51,788 bases of DNA, from the NCBI GenBank assembly GCA_017406775.1, contig JAFQXV010000006.1, positions 1 through 51,788 on the forward strand, in the 5' to 3' direction. Both the position numbers and the translations under genes were made by a program. Below are positions 16,632 through 26,394 of the stretch, one piece after another (the first letter of the stretch is position 1; each line of letters begins with the position of its first letter). The notes beneath the pieces were generated by a model. It did not search any database. It was not told the origin of the DNA and saw nothing but the letters and a program-made list of their open reading frames with translations. Source of the DNA: Candidatus Saccharimonadota bacterium (lineage in GTDB: Bacteria; Patescibacteriota; Saccharimonadia; Saccharimonadales; Saccharimonadaceae).

Positions 16632-17357
16632 ATGAGTGAGAAAGTCTTTGATCGCATCGAGAAGAAATACCCTATCACGCTTGAGGACAAGAAAAAGCTT
16701 CTAAAAGTTATCAAAAAACACATGAAAAAAGATAACTATTATAAATCCGAAGTCTTCAATATATATTTTGATGATGACTCTTACGATTTAATTATTCAGT
16801 CAATTGATCGGCCGTTTTTCAAAGAAAAACTAAGAGCTAGGAGCTATGGTGGGTACGACCGAGTTTTCTTTGAAATTAAAACTAAAATTAAAGGAAAAGA
16901 CGCCAATCTGGGCTACAAACGTCGTGTTATGATTACAAAAGAAGATTACAAAGAATTAATCCAAAACAAAACCGACATCGTTACGCTTGCGCAAAAAAAT
17001 ACAGAAAAAAGCAATGATGTTCAGATTGCCAAAGAAGTAGATTACCTAATCAAAAGATTTGATTTAAAACCAAAAATCTTAGTAGTCTATGATCGCGAAA
17101 GCTATAAAAATGAAGATGGTCTTAGGATCACCTTCGACGAAAATCTTAAATACCGTGATAAAAATTTAAGTTTTGTTAAAGAAAAAAATGATAAAATTTA
17201 TTTTAAAGGAGAACAAAATATTATTATGGAGATTAAGGCACATGGTTATTTGCCGTTATGGCTGGTAGACGCTTTATCTCAAAACAAAATTTATCCGATG
17301 CAATTTAGTAAAATTGGTAAAATATTTGAACAAATAAGAAAGGAATCAAATGTTTAA
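16632..17357 (+). CDS. VTC domain polyphosphate polymerase-like protein
   Basis: 241 aa from ATG 16632. This start is chosen because TATAAT (16620-16625) ends exactly 6 nt upstream, giving a leaderless mRNA; ATG 16626 would lie upstream of the start site. FDRIEKKYPI at the N terminus and basic/acidic tunnel strands (RARSYG, FFEIKTKIKG, VDYLIKRF, VYDRESY, ITFDENLKY, IMEIKAHGYLPLWL) match VTC/CYTH-like triphosphate tunnel enzymes. Eukaryotic VTC4 makes polyphosphate; bacterial members next to DUF4956 are less well understood. It overlaps the next gene by 8 bp. Confidence 0.85.
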   Translation: MSEKVFDRIEKKYPITLEDKKKLLKVIKKHMKKDNYYKSEVFNIYFDDDSYDLIIQSIDRPFFKEKLRARSYGGYDRVFFEIKTKIKGKDANLGYKRRVMITKEDYKELIQNKTDIVTLAQKNTEKSNDVQIAKEVDYLIKRFDLKPKILVVYDRESYKNEDGLRITFDENLKYRDKNLSFVKEKNDKIYFKGEQNIIMEIKAHGYLPLWLVDALSQNKIYPMQFSKIGKIFEQIRKESNV

Positions 17358-18021
17358 CAGTATATTTGACCAAACCGCAACTGGGCTAAGCTTTACTACG
17401 GCCCTAATCTGTGCCGCTGTGGCAATAGCATTAGGCGTTGCGATAGCAGTAACCCACATGAAAACCTCTCAAACTACCAAAGGCTTTTTGATTACACTAG
17501 CCACACTGCCGCTGCTGGTAATGGCAGTAATGATTATGATTAATGGTAATCTTGGCACATCGATTGCTATTCTAGGAGCATTTTCTTTAATCCGATTTCG
17601 TTCTATTCAAGGACAAGCCAAAGAGCTACTCAGCGTCTTTTTTGCCATGACTATTGGCCTGGCATGCGGTATGGGTCACGTATTATTTGCGGTAGCTATC
17701 ACTATTGCTGCAATAATTGTAATCCTCTTGTTTTCTTATACTAATATCCTTGAGCCAAACAAGAAAAATCGGGTTCTTAAGATTGTTATCCCCGAAGATT
17801 TAGATTACGAAGAATCTTTTGACGAGATATTTAAAAAATATACTTCAAAAGCTACGTTGGTAAAAATGAAAACCATGAATATGGGCAGTTTATATAAATT
17901 AACTTATGACATTTCTTTAAAACCGGGTGTTAAGGAAAAGGAATTCCTAGATGAAATTCGAGTCAAAAACTGTAATCTTAAGGTACTACTTTCTCATCCA
18001 TGTCTTGAAGAGGAGATATGA
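17350..18021 (+). CDS. DUF4956 membrane protein
   Basis: 223 aa. Four membrane helices in residues 15-135 with the family-typical GAFSLIRFRSIQGQAKEL between helices, then a soluble C-terminal alpha/beta domain of about 85 residues. DUF4956 genes regularly sit next to VTC-domain genes, as here, and may form a membrane polyphosphate or surface-glycan system with them; that role is inference. RBS AAAGGAA overlaps the end of the VTC gene. Confidence 0.88.
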   Translation: MFNSIFDQTATGLSFTTALICAAVAIALGVAIAVTHMKTSQTTKGFLITLATLPLLVMAVMIMINGNLGTSIAILGAFSLIRFRSIQGQAKELLSVFFAMTIGLACGMGHVLFAVAITIAAIIVILLFSYTNILEPNKKNRVLKIVIPEDLDYEESFDEIFKKYTSKATLVKMKTMNMGSLYKLTYDISLKPGVKEKEFLDEIRVKNCNLKVLLSHPCLEEEI

Positions 18022-19601
18022 TGGCTAAAGATAATTCATCGTTGCCAAAGTCAAAAATTAACTACAAGCTAATAGTTGGTGTACTTGGCTTAGTATTGAT
18101 ACTCGTAGCGGCCATATTAGTTAATTCTATAGCAAATAAGGACACTAGTTCCGTATTAACAGGCGCCATTAGTATAGATAACGGAGACCAAGAAATAAAC
18201 TGGAATCGCTATCCTACGACAGATGTAGAATTAACTGATACATACGAAATCACCAAATCAGGTACTTACCACGTAACTGGCACCTTGGAAGACGGCAAAA
18301 TTACAATTAATGCCAAAAACGAGGTAGTTAAACTAATATTAGATAATGTCACTATTAGCAATTCGGCTGGTCCGGCCATCTCCTGCCTAGAGGCAGAAGA
18401 TTTGGTGATTGAACTTGTAGGCGAAAACACGCTTGAAGATGGCGCCAACTATGCCAATGAAACCGACGAAGATATTACCGGCACAATTTATTCCAAGGCC
18501 GACTTAACGATTGAGGGGTCAGGCGGACTTAATATCACCGGTAACTTCCAAGACGGAATTGTGTCAAAAGACGATCTTAAAATCAAATCGGGTACTTACG
18601 TAATAGATGCAGCAGATGATGGTATTCGTGGTAAAGATTCTGTGTATATTGTAGATGGAAACTTTACCATTAGCTCCGCGGCAGACTCTATTAAATCCAC
18701 TAACGAAATTGACGCCGGCAAGGGTTTTGTTTTAATCGAAAAAGGAAATTTTAATTTAATCTCCGCCGCTAAAGGCATCAAGGCTTTTAATACAGTTTTG
18801 ATTTATGATGGAATTTTTGACATTAATTCATATGACGACTCCATCCATTCTGATAACTACATTGGCATTACTAACGGGCAAATTAATATTGACTCAGGAG
18901 ATGACGGCATTCATGCAAATAGTAAAATAATCATAGATGGTGGAGAAATCAACATCGATAAAGCCTACGAGGGGATAGAGGCCCAGGCAATTTTAATCAA
19001 CGACGGAAAGATAACCGTTAAGTCTACCGACGACGGTGTCAATGCTGGCGGCGGCGCTGATAGCTCTGCTACTAATAGAAAAGGAGCCGGAGCCTTTGAT
19101 GCCGATGAAGATTGCGTGATTACTATTAATGGTGGCCAAATCTACGTTAACGCAAGTAGTGATGGTATAGATTCAAATGGCTACGTATATTTTAATGGTG
19201 GTAGAACGATTGTGGACGGGCCCACTAATAACGGTAATGGTGCACTAGACGCTGGAGCCGGGGTAAATATTTCCGGCGGCGATGTAATTGCAGTAGGTGC
19301 TAGTGGTATGGCGGTTTCGTTTAATAAAAACTCATCTGTATACAATTTGAGCATTTATTTGGCTAGCGTTCAGGCTGCCGAAACCAAAATCGAAATCAAG
19401 AATTCACAGGATGAGGTAGTTGTCTCTCACACTTCCGCCAAAACCTTTTCCCATATGACCATCGGCTCAGAAAAGCTTTATCCAGGAGAAACCTACACCA
19501 TTTATCTTAATGATCAAAAATATCAAGAATTTGTCATCTCGGATATCACCACTACTATCGGCAATAGCAATAATAATTTTAATAATAACTTCCGTAGATA
19601 A
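18018..19601 (+). CDS. Secreted beta-helix carbohydrate-binding protein (Cthe_2159-like)
   Basis: 527 aa. N-terminal membrane anchor (residues about 17-38), then a right-handed beta-helix with repeated DDGI, ADDGIRGKDSVYI and GG.I.I-type rungs at 20-25 residue spacing, as in the Cthe_2159/DUF4353 calcium- and glycan-binding family. Asn-rich tail. ATG 18018 overlaps the previous stop as ATGA; ATG 18021 is equally possible behind GAGGAG. The VTC-DUF4956-beta-helix order is common in Gram-positives, often with CotH, which is missing here. Likely displayed outside the cell. Confidence 0.85.
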   Translation: MMAKDNSSLPKSKINYKLIVGVLGLVLILVAAILVNSIANKDTSSVLTGAISIDNGDQEINWNRYPTTDVELTDTYEITKSGTYHVTGTLEDGKITINAKNEVVKLILDNVTISNSAGPAISCLEAEDLVIELVGENTLEDGANYANETDEDITGTIYSKADLTIEGSGGLNITGNFQDGIVSKDDLKIKSGTYVIDAADDGIRGKDSVYIVDGNFTISSAADSIKSTNEIDAGKGFVLIEKGNFNLISAAKGIKAFNTVLIYDGIFDINSYDDSIHSDNYIGITNGQINIDSGDDGIHANSKIIIDGGEINIDKAYEGIEAQAILINDGKITVKSTDDGVNAGGGADSSATNRKGAGAFDADEDCVITINGGQIYVNASSDGIDSNGYVYFNGGRTIVDGPTNNGNGALDAGAGVNISGGDVIAVGASGMAVSFNKNSSVYNLSIYLASVQAAETKIEIKNSQDEVVVSHTSAKTFSHMTIGSEKLYPGETYTIYLNDQKYQEFVISDITTTIGNSNNNFNNNFRR

Positions 19602-19634
19602 AACTTGTGCTATAATAGTAAAAAAGGAGGTTAG

Positions 19635-20576
19635 GTGCAACTAATTATTATTCTGCTTGCAACGGTATCAATACTGACATTTTTATCAGGCGCAATAGTT
19701 TTCTTCGGCGCCAAAAAGAAAGAAAAATTACGTTCGGCTTGGTTCTTTATTGCCGCATTCTTTGCTACGGTTTGGATGGCGTCGATTTCGATTTTCTTAA
19801 CGGCCGGCATTGATAAGATGGATACTATAGATTGGCACGTAAAATGGACCTTTGTTAGTGCGATATTAATCGATGTTGCCTTCTTGGCCTACGTGATTTG
19901 GCCAGAAAAAAAGGGTAAGCTGGTAACTTTTGGTTTTTTTGTAGTAGGCATGATACTAAGTGCGTTGATTTTTATCAAGCCAGCGCTATTATACTCGGAG
20001 ATAATCTTATCAAACACCGGCAACACCATCACCTTAAATATTGACGTATTTTACATATTATATATCATGTATTTTTGCTTCATTGTACCAACCATCGTTT
20101 TAACCCTCCTTAAACAATTTGTTAAAACCAGTTCCAATCGCAAACGCGGTGGCGATTTGGTAGTAATGATTAGTTTTGGTTTGTCTAGCGTACTAGTAAT
20201 GATATCAGAAATCGTTTTGCCGATTATGAGCAATTGGCATTTAATTTGGCTTGGGCCACTTGCATTATCTGCCACGATTATTGCATTCTATTACTCTATT
20301 CTAAGATACCGAGCACTAAATCTTTCTTCTATATGGCTTAAAATATTTTCGTATATCGTATTGCTTTCTTCAGTGGCAATTGTATATATGATTATTTTCT
20401 CGCTCATTTTTGCCGCCCTATTTAGAGGTTCTACACCATCTATAGAAGTAATTATACTAAACTTTATCATGGTTATAATATTTATATTACTTATGCCGGC
20501 ACTTGATGAAGTTTATGCTTCCATCCGGGCGTTAATTGCAGACCAAAAACCCACTAACAAAAAGGACGTCGCCTAA
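19635..20576 (+). CDS. Seven-helix membrane sensor-like protein
   Basis: 313 aa, GTG start 8 nt behind AAGGAGG; TGCTATAAT upstream is an extended -10. About nine hydrophobic segments; the first seven resemble the histidine-kinase N-terminal 7TM region, with no kinase domain attached. The C-terminal tail ends soon after the last helix. Possibly a signalling receptor lacking its output domain, or a membrane partner of the CAP protein encoded directly after. Confidence 0.65.
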   Translation: MQLIIILLATVSILTFLSGAIVFFGAKKKEKLRSAWFFIAAFFATVWMASISIFLTAGIDKMDTIDWHVKWTFVSAILIDVAFLAYVIWPEKKGKLVTFGFFVVGMILSALIFIKPALLYSEIILSNTGNTITLNIDVFYILYIMYFCFIVPTIVLTLLKQFVKTSSNRKRGGDLVVMISFGLSSVLVMISEIVLPIMSNWHLIWLGPLALSATIIAFYYSILRYRALNLSSIWLKIFSYIVLLSSVAIVYMIIFSLIFAALFRGSTPSIEVIILNFIMVIIFILLMPALDEVYASIRALIADQKPTNKKDVA

Positions 20577-20577
20577 A

Positions 20578-21537
20578 ATGGCAGAAACTACTCCCAAAAA
20601 ACCGAAAACGACAATCCTACTGTCGCTAAACGCAGCCGCAATTCTAGTGGCAGGTATCTTGATTTCTAGTGCAATCTGGCTTAACGGCGGCATTAATTTC
20701 CGCGCCGTAGATGAGCGTTCTGATATCGTCGACGGCAAAGTAAGCGAAACAGAGCTCCTGGAGTCTGTCACTGATTCTGATGCCGAAATCGAGTATATCG
20801 ATGTGACTGGCAACGACGATTACATCTCTACGTCAAGCCATGAGTTTGATAACTCGCCAGTTTCTGCTGGAGAATTATGGAACGAAAAGTCAATCGTGCT
20901 ATATGCTACCCCAGATATTGATATTTGTGTGGGTGGCAGCTTGGCCGATCTTGGCGAAATGTACTGGCAGACGTCGGACCCTAACGTAATTAGTGGGTTT
21001 TATAATTCTGCACGCACTTGGCTAGGTTATAACAGCGAAACCTGCCGTTATCCCGTCATTAGAGGAGTAGGTACTACCACCATCACGGCCGGCACATACG
21101 ACGGCACGCGTAAGGATTCTATTACAGTTACCGTAATGGATCCACCCAAGGATCAATGGGAGCATGAAGTCTTGACTCTAGTTAATAAAATCAGAATTAA
21201 AAATAACCTAAATCAACTTACGTGGGGTGAAACCTGCGCAGATGCTGCAGATATTAGAGCCAATGAGACTACTAAGCTATATAGTCATACGCGCCCCGAT
21301 GGCTCCAACTGGTCCACGGCGTGTCCCGCCCCAAGCTCGGGTGGCACTAGTGGTGAGAATCTAGCTATCGGCAACGCAGCAGTATCACCTGCTACTACGG
21401 TAGCCTTATGGATGGGCTCAGAGGCTCATCGTGCCAACATTCTAAACCCAGAATTTACCAAACTATCCGTGGGTTTTGTCTTTGATCTAAATTCCGATTA
21501 TAAAACCTATTGGTCACAATTATTTAGTACTTATTAA
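20578..21537 (+). CDS. CAP (SCP/PR1) domain surface protein
   Basis: 319 aa from ATG 20578, one base after the previous stop, with AAAGGA upstream; an in-frame ATG at 20536 lies inside the previous gene. N-terminal membrane anchor (about 13-35), a beta-rich Ig-like (BIG2-type) domain about 90-195 with two cysteines, then CAP: LVNKIRIKNNLNQLTW, SHTRPDGSNW, SGENLAIG and HRANILNPEFTKLSVGF. CAP proteins act outside the cell; enzymatic activity is not settled. It overlaps the next, convergent gene by 14 bp. Confidence 0.88.
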   Translation: MAETTPKKPKTTILLSLNAAAILVAGILISSAIWLNGGINFRAVDERSDIVDGKVSETELLESVTDSDAEIEYIDVTGNDDYISTSSHEFDNSPVSAGELWNEKSIVLYATPDIDICVGGSLADLGEMYWQTSDPNVISGFYNSARTWLGYNSETCRYPVIRGVGTTTITAGTYDGTRKDSITVTVMDPPKDQWEHEVLTLVNKIRIKNNLNQLTWGETCADAADIRANETTKLYSHTRPDGSNWSTACPAPSSGGTSGENLAIGNAAVSPATTVALWMGSEAHRANILNPEFTKLSVGFVFDLNSDYKTYWSQLFSTY

Positions 21538-22444
21538 AATAATCCTCTATCATGCCACCAAGCTGCCTAATTTTTTGAAATGGCACACGGCTACTCATTA
21601 CCACTATAATAAAATTGCGATTTTGCTCAGGAAATTCAACAATTGCTGCATCATGATAAAGTTTCCAATATTTATTATTCGGATCATAATCCCAACCAAC
21701 TTTATTATACACATTGGCTAATTTAAAACCGCTAGGTAGCCCTTGTCTCCAATTATACTCGGTAATTGGTTGATTTAAAAAAGAATCCTTCATTGTATCA
21801 ACTAAAACACTGTTCGTAATATCATCATGGTAAAAATATATTTTTAACATCTTAACCATATCGCTAGGTGTAGAGATTAGTGATGATATGTCAGAATCGG
21901 TAATTTTAAAATCGTTTTCAATAATCTCATCAAGGTTTGCATGTCCAATCTTGGCCCAAATAGCCTCAGCACATTCAGAATTAGATTCCCTAATTGCCAA
22001 ATCTAAACATGTAAGTATGGTGCGCCCACCGATCAATCCTGCGTCACCCGACCATTCTCCAGACTGCACACGCCGATATCCCTCATATACAACAAATAAT
22101 TTATATAAAGAAGCGGTGTTATATTGCTTATCCGCATTGTAAGCACCCGCTACCTTATCCAAATCAAGATCATATAATATTACACTACGCGTACCACTAG
22201 TAGTTTTTATCCATTCATCGATTACGGGCTGAAAATCAATTTCTTTAGGCTTAATTTCATCCTCAATAACATCATCAATGTTTTCAGAAGTAGTTTCGCC
22301 TGATATTTCGTTACTAGTTGGCGCAGCAGGAGTAGTTTCGTTACGTACATCAAACATAATTAAACCTAAACATACGCCCAGCGTAATAATTAGAATGAAA
22401 AGAATTGTCAAAAATAATCCAGTACCAGTTTTACGGATTGTCAT
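21524..22444 (-). CDS. Beta-lactamase-fold serine hydrolase, membrane-anchored
   Basis: 306 aa from ATG 22444, overlapping the stop of the upstream gene as ATGA; a longer frame from 22477 lacks a reason. Membrane helix near residues 8-30, an acidic Ser/Thr linker, then the class A fold: TASLYKLFV (SxxK nucleophile and base), SNSEC at the SDN position. No clear KTG; AYNKVGWDYD could be the equivalent, with K-V-G. Likely a peptidoglycan-directed peptidase or penicillin-binding-type protein rather than an antibiotic-resistance enzyme. Operon with the CapA-like gene. Confidence 0.8.
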   Translation of the reverse strand: MTIRKTGTGLFLTILFILIITLGVCLGLIMFDVRNETTPAAPTSNEISGETTSENIDDVIEDEIKPKEIDFQPVIDEWIKTTSGTRSVILYDLDLDKVAGAYNADKQYNTASLYKLFVVYEGYRRVQSGEWSGDAGLIGGRTILTCLDLAIRESNSECAEAIWAKIGHANLDEIIENDFKITDSDISSLISTPSDMVKMLKIYFYHDDITNSVLVDTMKDSFLNQPITEYNWRQGLPSGFKLANVYNKVGWDYDPNNKYWKLYHDAAIVEFPEQNRNFIIVVMSSRVPFQKIRQLGGMIEDYFNKY

Positions 22445-23898
22445 GGGCGCGCGTTGGTCAATCTTTTGATAAACCATTCCCTGCTCTCCTCATCTAGTAG
22501 GCTTGGTTGATAATCGAAATCATAAGAAGTTGGCATCAATTTTGTTTGTAATAACTTCCCATCTTTAAAATAATGAGCCAAAATTAAGCTACGAGTAGTG
22601 CCGGGCCACCAAGCTTGATCAAAAAATAAATTACCTAGCCCATAATAAATAGCACCATCGCCATATAATTCAAAAGTTTGCGGCTGATGCGCAGAAGTCC
22701 CAACCACCACGTCGGCACCCAAATCGATTAAATGACGGAAAAAACCAACCTGATCGCCGGCGGAAGAATTAGCATAGTCGCAAGTAGGATCTTCGTACTC
22801 CGAAACATATGCACTACACTCATAATATTGAACGTCAACTAAAACAAAATCACCCCGTTCCTTAGCGACGGCTATCTCGGCTGTGGCGTTTTCTTCGTAG
22901 TACTGATTGGCACCAGGCGTACTATCGTAAGTCGCTCCGCCAGTAGAAAGATTGTAGGCTAGAAACGTAATATTGGTTTCTTTTTGGCTAATTTTTAGTG
23001 GCTTGGCGGCATCTTCAGCAGTTTTACCGCCGCCGACAATCTGAATATTGTTTTCGGCATAAATATCAATTGTGCTAAGGGCTGATTCATCACCACAATC
23101 TAAATTATGGTTGCCCGTTAATTCTACCACGTCGAGGCCAATCGCTTTTAGGGTATTAACAAACTCTGGTTTGGCGCAAATATTTTCACTAGTGGCGTAG
23201 TCAGAAAAAGAAGCTTCGTTAGAGGTGTGAGTAATATCAAATTTAGACAAATAATCGCCAATTTTGTTAGCAAAAAAAGTCGCATCGCCGACTTGTCCTA
23301 ATTTTCGATTAACTCCGCGTGATAAAGCTGTAACGCCAGTTTGTGCAAAAGTTAAAATTTCATCAGTGGAAATATTTTTATCTGTATATAAATCCGAAAT
23401 CAAAGGCAAAATTTCCTCATCAAATAATTCAGATTCAAAACTAATTACCCTAAACTTAGCACCTTCCGTTAGTTCGTCTAAATAATATTTATTATTAATC
23501 GATAAGAGCTTTTGTTTAAAATCCAACTCATCAATCGGAATGTATTTATATTCAGATTCTTCAAACTCCAAAACATCATTGCGAGATTCATAATAATCCG
23601 CTACCGGAACATAAATTTCAGAAATAAAATCATTTTTTGCTAAATCTTTGATGGAAAAAGAATCATATGCCGAAACTACTACATCTTTCTCTAGGACAAT
23701 CTCATCATTAAAAACAGAATTTAGTTTTATAATCTCCTCCTGGCTAACCGATTCGTCATAGATTACGACTCCAGGAACTTTAAAAATGCCAGTTTTAGTA
23801 AAAAACTGGAGACCAAAAAATACAATTAAAAACAAGACCAATAGTAAGGTAGCAATAGAAAGAATTTTCCTTCGCCTATCCTTATCGCGATATGTCAT
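22441..23898 (-). CDS. CapA-family (poly-gamma-glutamate synthesis type) metallophosphatase-like protein
   Basis: 485 aa from ATG 23898 (a longer frame reaches 23940 but crosses the -10 region). N-terminal membrane helix (about 13-35); CapA/PGA_cap domain in the C-terminal half with LTGNHNLDCGDES, VVVGTSAHQPQ and YYGLGNLFFDQ, which carry the metal-binding His/Asn/Asp residues. An N-terminal extra domain of about 170 residues precedes it. Function in capsule polymer or envelope maintenance is by family. TATAAT lies 10 nt before the start. Confidence 0.85.
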   Translation of the reverse strand: MTYRDKDRRRKILSIATLLLVLFLIVFFGLQFFTKTGIFKVPGVVIYDESVSQEEIIKLNSVFNDEIVLEKDVVVSAYDSFSIKDLAKNDFISEIYVPVADYYESRNDVLEFEESEYKYIPIDELDFKQKLLSINNKYYLDELTEGAKFRVISFESELFDEEILPLISDLYTDKNISTDEILTFAQTGVTALSRGVNRKLGQVGDATFFANKIGDYLSKFDITHTSNEASFSDYATSENICAKPEFVNTLKAIGLDVVELTGNHNLDCGDESALSTIDIYAENNIQIVGGGKTAEDAAKPLKISQKETNITFLAYNLSTGGATYDSTPGANQYYEENATAEIAVAKERGDFVLVDVQYYECSAYVSEYEDPTCDYANSSAGDQVGFFRHLIDLGADVVVGTSAHQPQTFELYGDGAIYYGLGNLFFDQAWWPGTTRSLILAHYFKDGKLLQTKLMPTSYDFDYQPSLLDEESREWFIKRLTNARP

Positions 23899-23940
23899 AT
23901 TACAAATAATTATAGCATAGATTATGTTATAATAATACAT

Positions 23941-25890
23941 ATGCTTAATAAGCGAAAAATTAAAGACGTAAGTAGCAAAATCTTATCACCAAACAAAAAT
24001 ATAACGTGCATCTTGATACTAAAAAAAGGACAACTATTCTATTCGGTTGTCAAAAATGACCAAGAAATTATTAAAAAATCTCAGCTAGGCATAGAAATCT
24101 GCGGTGAAGGAATTTTGGGTGAAAATCTTAATCTAATTAGAGAGCAAAAAACTTTTCATGACGAAACAATAGAAATGCCGTGGGGCGAAGATCGTTGGAT
24201 CGAAAATAAATATAACGAATCGTCTTTTTTCCTGGCCGAAAACACCACCTTGGGGAGAATTATGACACTTAGAATTAGGGTATTCGATACCGGCGTCGCT
24301 TTTAGGTACGAAATACCGCCTCAACCTAAATTCAGACAAATCTCAATCAAAGACGAGCTAACTGAATTTAACCTTTCACCCAGTAGCACAGTTTGGCAAA
24401 TTCCTGCCTATCAGCCAGACCGTTATGAATACTGCTATACCAAGACAAAGCTTGGACTACTGACCGGCTCCGTGCATACACCGCTTACCATTCAAACTCC
24501 AGATAAGACCTACTTATCTATACATGAGGCGGCGCTATATAACTATGGCTCAATGACACTTTGTTTGAACAATAGTATCCTAAAAAGCGATATCACTCCC
24601 TTGTCCGACAATACCAAAGCCCATGTAGTTTTACCATTTTGTACACCCTGGAGACTAATTATGATAGCGGACACGGCAATTGATTTAACTAAAAATAGAC
24701 TTATATACGCGCTAAACGAACCTCCGACTAGCGATTTTTCGTGGGTAAAAACACTAAAATTTATTGGTATATGGTGGGCTATGTATGTTGGAGAATGGTC
24801 TTGGGCCCCAGGCGACAAGCATGGTGCTACCACGACGCACGCCAAAGAATACATTGATGCAGCCGTAAAACTCGGCATCTCAGGACTATTAATTGAAGGT
24901 TGGAATGACGGCTGGGAGGGTAATTGGCTAGAAAATGGTATTAATAATAAATTTACGGTGCCAACCAGTGATTTTGACTTTGAATCCGTAGCAAATTATG
25001 CCAAACGCAGAAACGTGGAGCTAGTCGGACATCATGAAACGGTAGGTTTTGTTGACAACTACGAAGAACAACTGGAAGCCGCCTATAACTATTATGCCGT
25101 AAATGGTGTTAGATACATTAAAACTGGTTACGCCGGTAGCAAAATGACCATTAATGGTAGACAAGAATTTCATCATTCCCAACGCGGTGTAAATCATTAC
25201 CAAAAAACCGTAGAGCTCGCCGCTTCCAAACATATTTGCCTAAATATTCACGAACCGATTAAAGGAACTGGCCTTGAGCGTACTTGGCCTAATCTGCTAG
25301 CTAGAGAAGGCGCTAGGGGTCAAGAATACGAAGGCGGTTCTCTCACGCCGTCACATGCCTGTTTCCTTCCGTACACTAGGTTACTTTCAGGCGGTATGGA
25401 CTACACAAGTGGCATTCTTGACATAAAAAATACTACTAAAAGAGTATATACTACTATATCTCGGCAACTTGCTTATTATATTACGATTTATTCTGGTATG
25501 CAAATGGCCGCCGATAGACCATTCATGTATTTGGATAGATATCCAGATCTATTTGAATTTATAAAATGCGTACCAACTAATTTTGAAAAGACGCTTCCCT
25601 TGTCGGGGGAAATTGGGGAGTACTATCTAGTAGCCAGAAAAGATCGCGACAGCGCAAATTGGTATATTGGCGGCATCACCAACGAAAAAAGCCGCCAGGT
25701 GGATATCGTATTGGATTTTCTCGATGACGAAAATTATCAAGCAATGATTTATTTCGATAAAAACGACGCCCATTACAAAACCAATCCAGACTCTTATCAA
25801 ATTAAACATAAAAAAATCAAAAGAGGAGACACCATCACGATATTTATAGCACCAGGAGGTGGTTTTGCTATTGAATTACAGCGGTTATAA
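23941..25890 (+). CDS. Glycoside hydrolase family 97 (alpha-glucosidase/galactosidase type)
   Basis: 649 aa, typical GH97 length. N-terminal beta-sandwich, then a TIM barrel starting near WVKTLKFIGIWWAMYVG with LLIEGWNDGWEGNW, RNVELVGHHETVG, GVRYIKTGYAG and CLNIHEPIKGTGLERTWPN, and a C-terminal beta domain. No signal peptide, although most GH97 enzymes are periplasmic. TATAAT (23928-23933) ends 7 nt before ATG: leaderless. Overlaps the convergent sortase gene by 23 bp. Confidence 0.9.
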   Translation: MLNKRKIKDVSSKILSPNKNITCILILKKGQLFYSVVKNDQEIIKKSQLGIEICGEGILGENLNLIREQKTFHDETIEMPWGEDRWIENKYNESSFFLAENTTLGRIMTLRIRVFDTGVAFRYEIPPQPKFRQISIKDELTEFNLSPSSTVWQIPAYQPDRYEYCYTKTKLGLLTGSVHTPLTIQTPDKTYLSIHEAALYNYGSMTLCLNNSILKSDITPLSDNTKAHVVLPFCTPWRLIMIADTAIDLTKNRLIYALNEPPTSDFSWVKTLKFIGIWWAMYVGEWSWAPGDKHGATTTHAKEYIDAAVKLGISGLLIEGWNDGWEGNWLENGINNKFTVPTSDFDFESVANYAKRRNVELVGHHETVGFVDNYEEQLEAAYNYYAVNGVRYIKTGYAGSKMTINGRQEFHHSQRGVNHYQKTVELAASKHICLNIHEPIKGTGLERTWPNLLAREGARGQEYEGGSLTPSHACFLPYTRLLSGGMDYTSGILDIKNTTKRVYTTISRQLAYYITIYSGMQMAADRPFMYLDRYPDLFEFIKCVPTNFEKTLPLSGEIGEYYLVARKDRDSANWYIGGITNEKSRQVDIVLDFLDDENYQAMIYFDKNDAHYKTNPDSYQIKHKKIKRGDTITIFIAPGGGFAIELQRL

Positions 25891-26359
25891 TTAATCTATG
25901 GCTAGCATCGCCGTCAGAATATAAATCACCTGCACAAGTCATGATTATGATCGTATCACTCGTTTCGGACTTTAAAATTTCTTTCATGCTAATGGCTGAT
26001 TTTGGCAAAATCGCTGAATCAACAACTTTATAACTAGTACCATTTACATTAATTGTGTCGTTGATCTTAATATGATGGAGCCCATTAAACACAGTACTAG
26101 AATGACCATACAAAAATGTTTTGTTAGCATTTTCCGAGTAGCTACCAACAATAGATTCTGGTGTCTCCAAAGCACCATCCACCAAACCGGTGTCAGTGAT
26201 GTCTGAAACAAGACCAATTGATGGAATTTCAAGCCTGCCAGAAACGGCATAAGTTTTAGCTTTAGCTGGCTGCAAGCCAATTATCACATAAAGCAAAAAT
26301 ATAACTACATATAGACCGATAAAAATATATTTCGGATCTAAACGTTGCTTTAGCTCCAC
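25868..26359 (-). CDS. Sortase (class E/F-like transpeptidase)
   Basis: 163 aa. One N-terminal membrane helix (about 11-30), then the sortase barrel: catalytic His in FLYGHSS, Cys in IIIMTCAGD and Arg in SHRLII. Sortases attach surface proteins to the wall or to each other. The short, compact form resembles class E/F enzymes. GGAGAGG precedes ATG. Substrates may be the signal-peptide proteins at the window edges, but their C termini are not visible. Confidence 0.9.
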   Translation of the reverse strand: MELKQRLDPKYIFIGLYVVIFLLYVIIGLQPAKAKTYAVSGRLEIPSIGLVSDITDTGLVDGALETPESIVGSYSENANKTFLYGHSSTVFNGLHHIKINDTINVNGTSYKVVDSAILPKSAISMKEILKSETSDTIIIMTCAGDLYSDGDASHRLIITAVIQ

Positions 26360-26394
26360 CTCTCCTCCTTGACTCTATTATAGCACAAGCTTTT

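Noticed and set aside
21524-22444. Antibiotic-resistance beta-lactamase
   Set aside because: Only the SxxK and a weak SDN-like motif are clear, and the context is envelope genes; a peptidoglycan-related role is more likely.
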